Shown here: in pieces, positions 22,328 to 32,228 of the stretch | Position numbering within the stretch: position 1 is the first letter of the stretch | Layout of the letters: each line of letters begins with the position of its first letter | Source: Solirubrobacteraceae bacterium | GTDB lineage: Bacteria; Actinomycetota; Thermoleophilia; Solirubrobacterales; Solirubrobacteraceae | Reading direction: 5' to 3' | NCBI GenBank assembly: GCA_030447505.1 | Contig: JAUJOT010000008.1 | Span: forward strand, 182,772-214,999 | DNA: 32,228 bases | The notes under the pieces: generated by a model | Told to the model about the DNA's origin: nothing | The model's database searches: none | The model's input: the letters and a program-made list of their open reading frames with translations, nothing else | Made by a program: the position numbers and the translations under genes

Positions 22328-22331
<4 letters not shown>
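21705..22331 (+). CDS. 4'-phosphopantetheinyl transferase (EntD/Sfp type)
   Basis: A 208-aa enzyme that moves the phosphopantetheine arm of CoA onto a carrier-protein Ser. Signatures are RRREFTTGRACARHAL (CoA binding), PLWPAGVVGSITHC (~70-84), IGIDAEVD (Mg2+-binding Asp and Glu, ~103-110) and FSAKEAVYKAWF (~140-151). The length and the WPxGxxGSxTHC form fit the EntD-like subgroup. The GTG start is the only suitable one in frame. Its stop overlaps the PKS start (ATGA), so it almost surely activates the two ACPs of that PKS. Confidence 0.93.
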
Positions 22332-31024
<8,693 letters not shown>

Positions 31025-32000
31025 CCGGCGTCAGCAGCGGCGGCGGCCCGCCCGGCAGGCCGAGCCCGCCCAGCACCCCGCGCAGCTCGCGCGGGTCCTC
31101 GCGGCGCACGAGGCACAGCGCGGCGGACGCGACGGCGTCGGCCAGCAGCGCCCCCGCCAGTCCCGCCCGCCGCGGGCGGCTCCAGTGCAGCGCCGCGTAG
31201 CGGCGCAGCGACGCGACCCACTCGGCGCGCATCCGCGCGGGATCGGCGCGCTGTGCGCGACGGACGCTCGTGCCGTAGCCGTGCGCGGCCGTCGCGGCCG
31301 GCACGATCTCGACGCCGCGCCCGGCGAGCTTCAGCCGCGCGCACAGGTCGCCGTCGTTGAAGAACAGCGGAAAGCGCTCGTCCAGCGGCGCCGGCCCGAG
31401 CTCGTCGCGGCGCGCCATGACGCACGCCGCGGCCGGACAGAACACGGCGACCGGCTCGCGCGGCGGGCCGCCGGCCCAGAGGTCCTCGTAGCGGCGCTTC
31501 GCTGCCGCGCGCCCGCCGCGCAGCCGGGCGTCGAGGCGCCGCCCGACGGTCGTGTAGGCCCACAGCACGCCGGCGAGGCCGACGTCCCGGCGCGCATGCA
31601 GCTGCGGCGCGCCGTCGGGATCGTGCAGCAGCGCGGCGGCGAGCGCGACCTGCGGACGCGCGGCGAGATGGTCGCGCAGCGCGCGGGCGCAGCCCGCGTC
31701 CATCACGCAGTCGGGGTTGAGGATCAGGACGTGCTCGCCCGTCGAGGCGGCGAACGCCGCGTTGACGGCGGCCGCAAAGCCACGGTTGGAGCCCATCTCG
31801 AGCAGCCGCACGCCGTCGGCCTCGCGCGCCTTGACGCGGGCGGCGGTGTCGTCGCGCGACGCGTTGTCGGCGACGACGATCTCGACCGTGAGCGCGTCGG
31901 CGGCCTGCGTCAGCGCCCCGTCGAGGCAGGCGGCGATCTCGTCGCCGTGCTCGTACGTGACGATCAGGACCGAGACGTCGGGGCGCCCGCGCACGCCATC

Positions 32001-32006
32001 AGCCTA
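32001..32006 (-). promoter_or_regulatory. -10 box of the GT2 gene at 31994
   Basis: TAGGCT on the minus strand ends 6 nt before the GTG start, fitting a leaderless transcript. Confidence 0.4.
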
Positions 32007-32020
32007 CGTCCACGCGGCAG

Positions 32021-32228
32021 CCGCGCGGCGGGGGGGGGCGGGGGGCGGGGGGCCCGCGCCCCCCCGGGGGCGGGGGCCCCGCGGCCCCGGGGGGGGGGGG
32101 GGCGCCGCCCCCGGCCCATCGGGACGCGCGACCCCCCGGGGCGCCGGCCCCCCCCCGCGCCCCCCCCCCCCCCGGGGCGGGGGGCGCCCGCGGGGGGGGG
32201 CGGGGGGTGGAAGGGCGGGGCCGGGGGG
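32021..32228. other. G/C homopolymer contig end, probably unreliable
   Basis: From about 32,021 to the end nearly every base is G or C, in runs of up to 12 identical bases, with no coding frame. The change from normal sequence is abrupt. This looks like low-quality reads at an assembly end and should not be interpreted biologically. Confidence 0.75.

Overview
The window is very GC-rich DNA (roughly 72-75% by eye) with dense, often overlapping genes, many GTG starts, strong Ala/Arg/Gly bias and frequent TANNNT boxes only 6-8 nt before start codons. This fits a high-GC actinobacterium. The gene types (SDRs, a crotonase, a TIGR04222 protein with an MNIO, GT-C glycosyltransferases) and the codon style suggest Thermoleophilia/Solirubrobacterales, which is an inference from style and not a taxonomic result. 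The last ~200 bases are G/C homopolymer runs that look like a failing contig end.

Layout. (1) 1-2,825, minus strand: an MNIO (DUF692) operon. A TIGR04222-type membrane protein with a Gly/Cys-rich tail is followed by the multinuclear iron oxygenase and a small partner protein, then by two tiny Cys-containing membrane proteins, an MFS-start relic and a tRNA-like relic. (2) 3,054-5,378, plus: a promoter and three genes (PLD-like/DUF5919-like protein, heme-oxygenase-like helical protein, two-TM membrane protein). (3) 5,391-7,564: a cupin and two divergent short-chain dehydrogenases. (4) 7,598-10,852, minus: an unrecognised three-gene envelope operon with a lipoprotein carrying a vWA-like domain, a four-TM protein and a one-TM protein with a second vWA-like domain. 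(5) 11,005-14,363: crotonase, arginase-family protein with an altered metal ligand, a two-TM protein and a GNAT acetyltransferase. (6) 14,432-31,994: a glycan/lipid locus with two GT2 glycosyltransferases, two large GT-C-like membrane proteins, a decayed methyltransferase, an exported SGNH hydrolase, a 4'-phosphopantetheinyl transferase and a 2,898-aa type I polyketide synthase.

The most striking object is the polyketide synthase at 22,328-31,024. Its order is AT-ACP-KS-AT-DH-(structural KR)-ER-KR-ACP, and there is no thioesterase. The same reading frame continues into a left-handed beta-helix (hexapeptide-repeat) acyltransferase. The loading AT lacks the carboxylate-binding Arg, which suggests a monocarboxylic starter. 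AT2 has GHSQGE and YASH signatures, which suggest methylmalonyl-CoA. The simplest hypothesis is that a reduced methyl-branched acyl chain is built on the PKS and moved by the fused transferase onto a sugar made or handled by the neighbouring glycosyltransferases. A promoter-like box just before an in-frame GTG at 30,281 leaves open that the transferase is also, or only, made separately.

The second candidate system is the MNIO operon. Known MNIOs modify cysteines in peptides. Here the Cys-bearing Gly-rich tail sits on the C-terminus of a membrane protein encoded directly upstream, overlapping the MNIO's first possible ATG, and is a plausible substrate.
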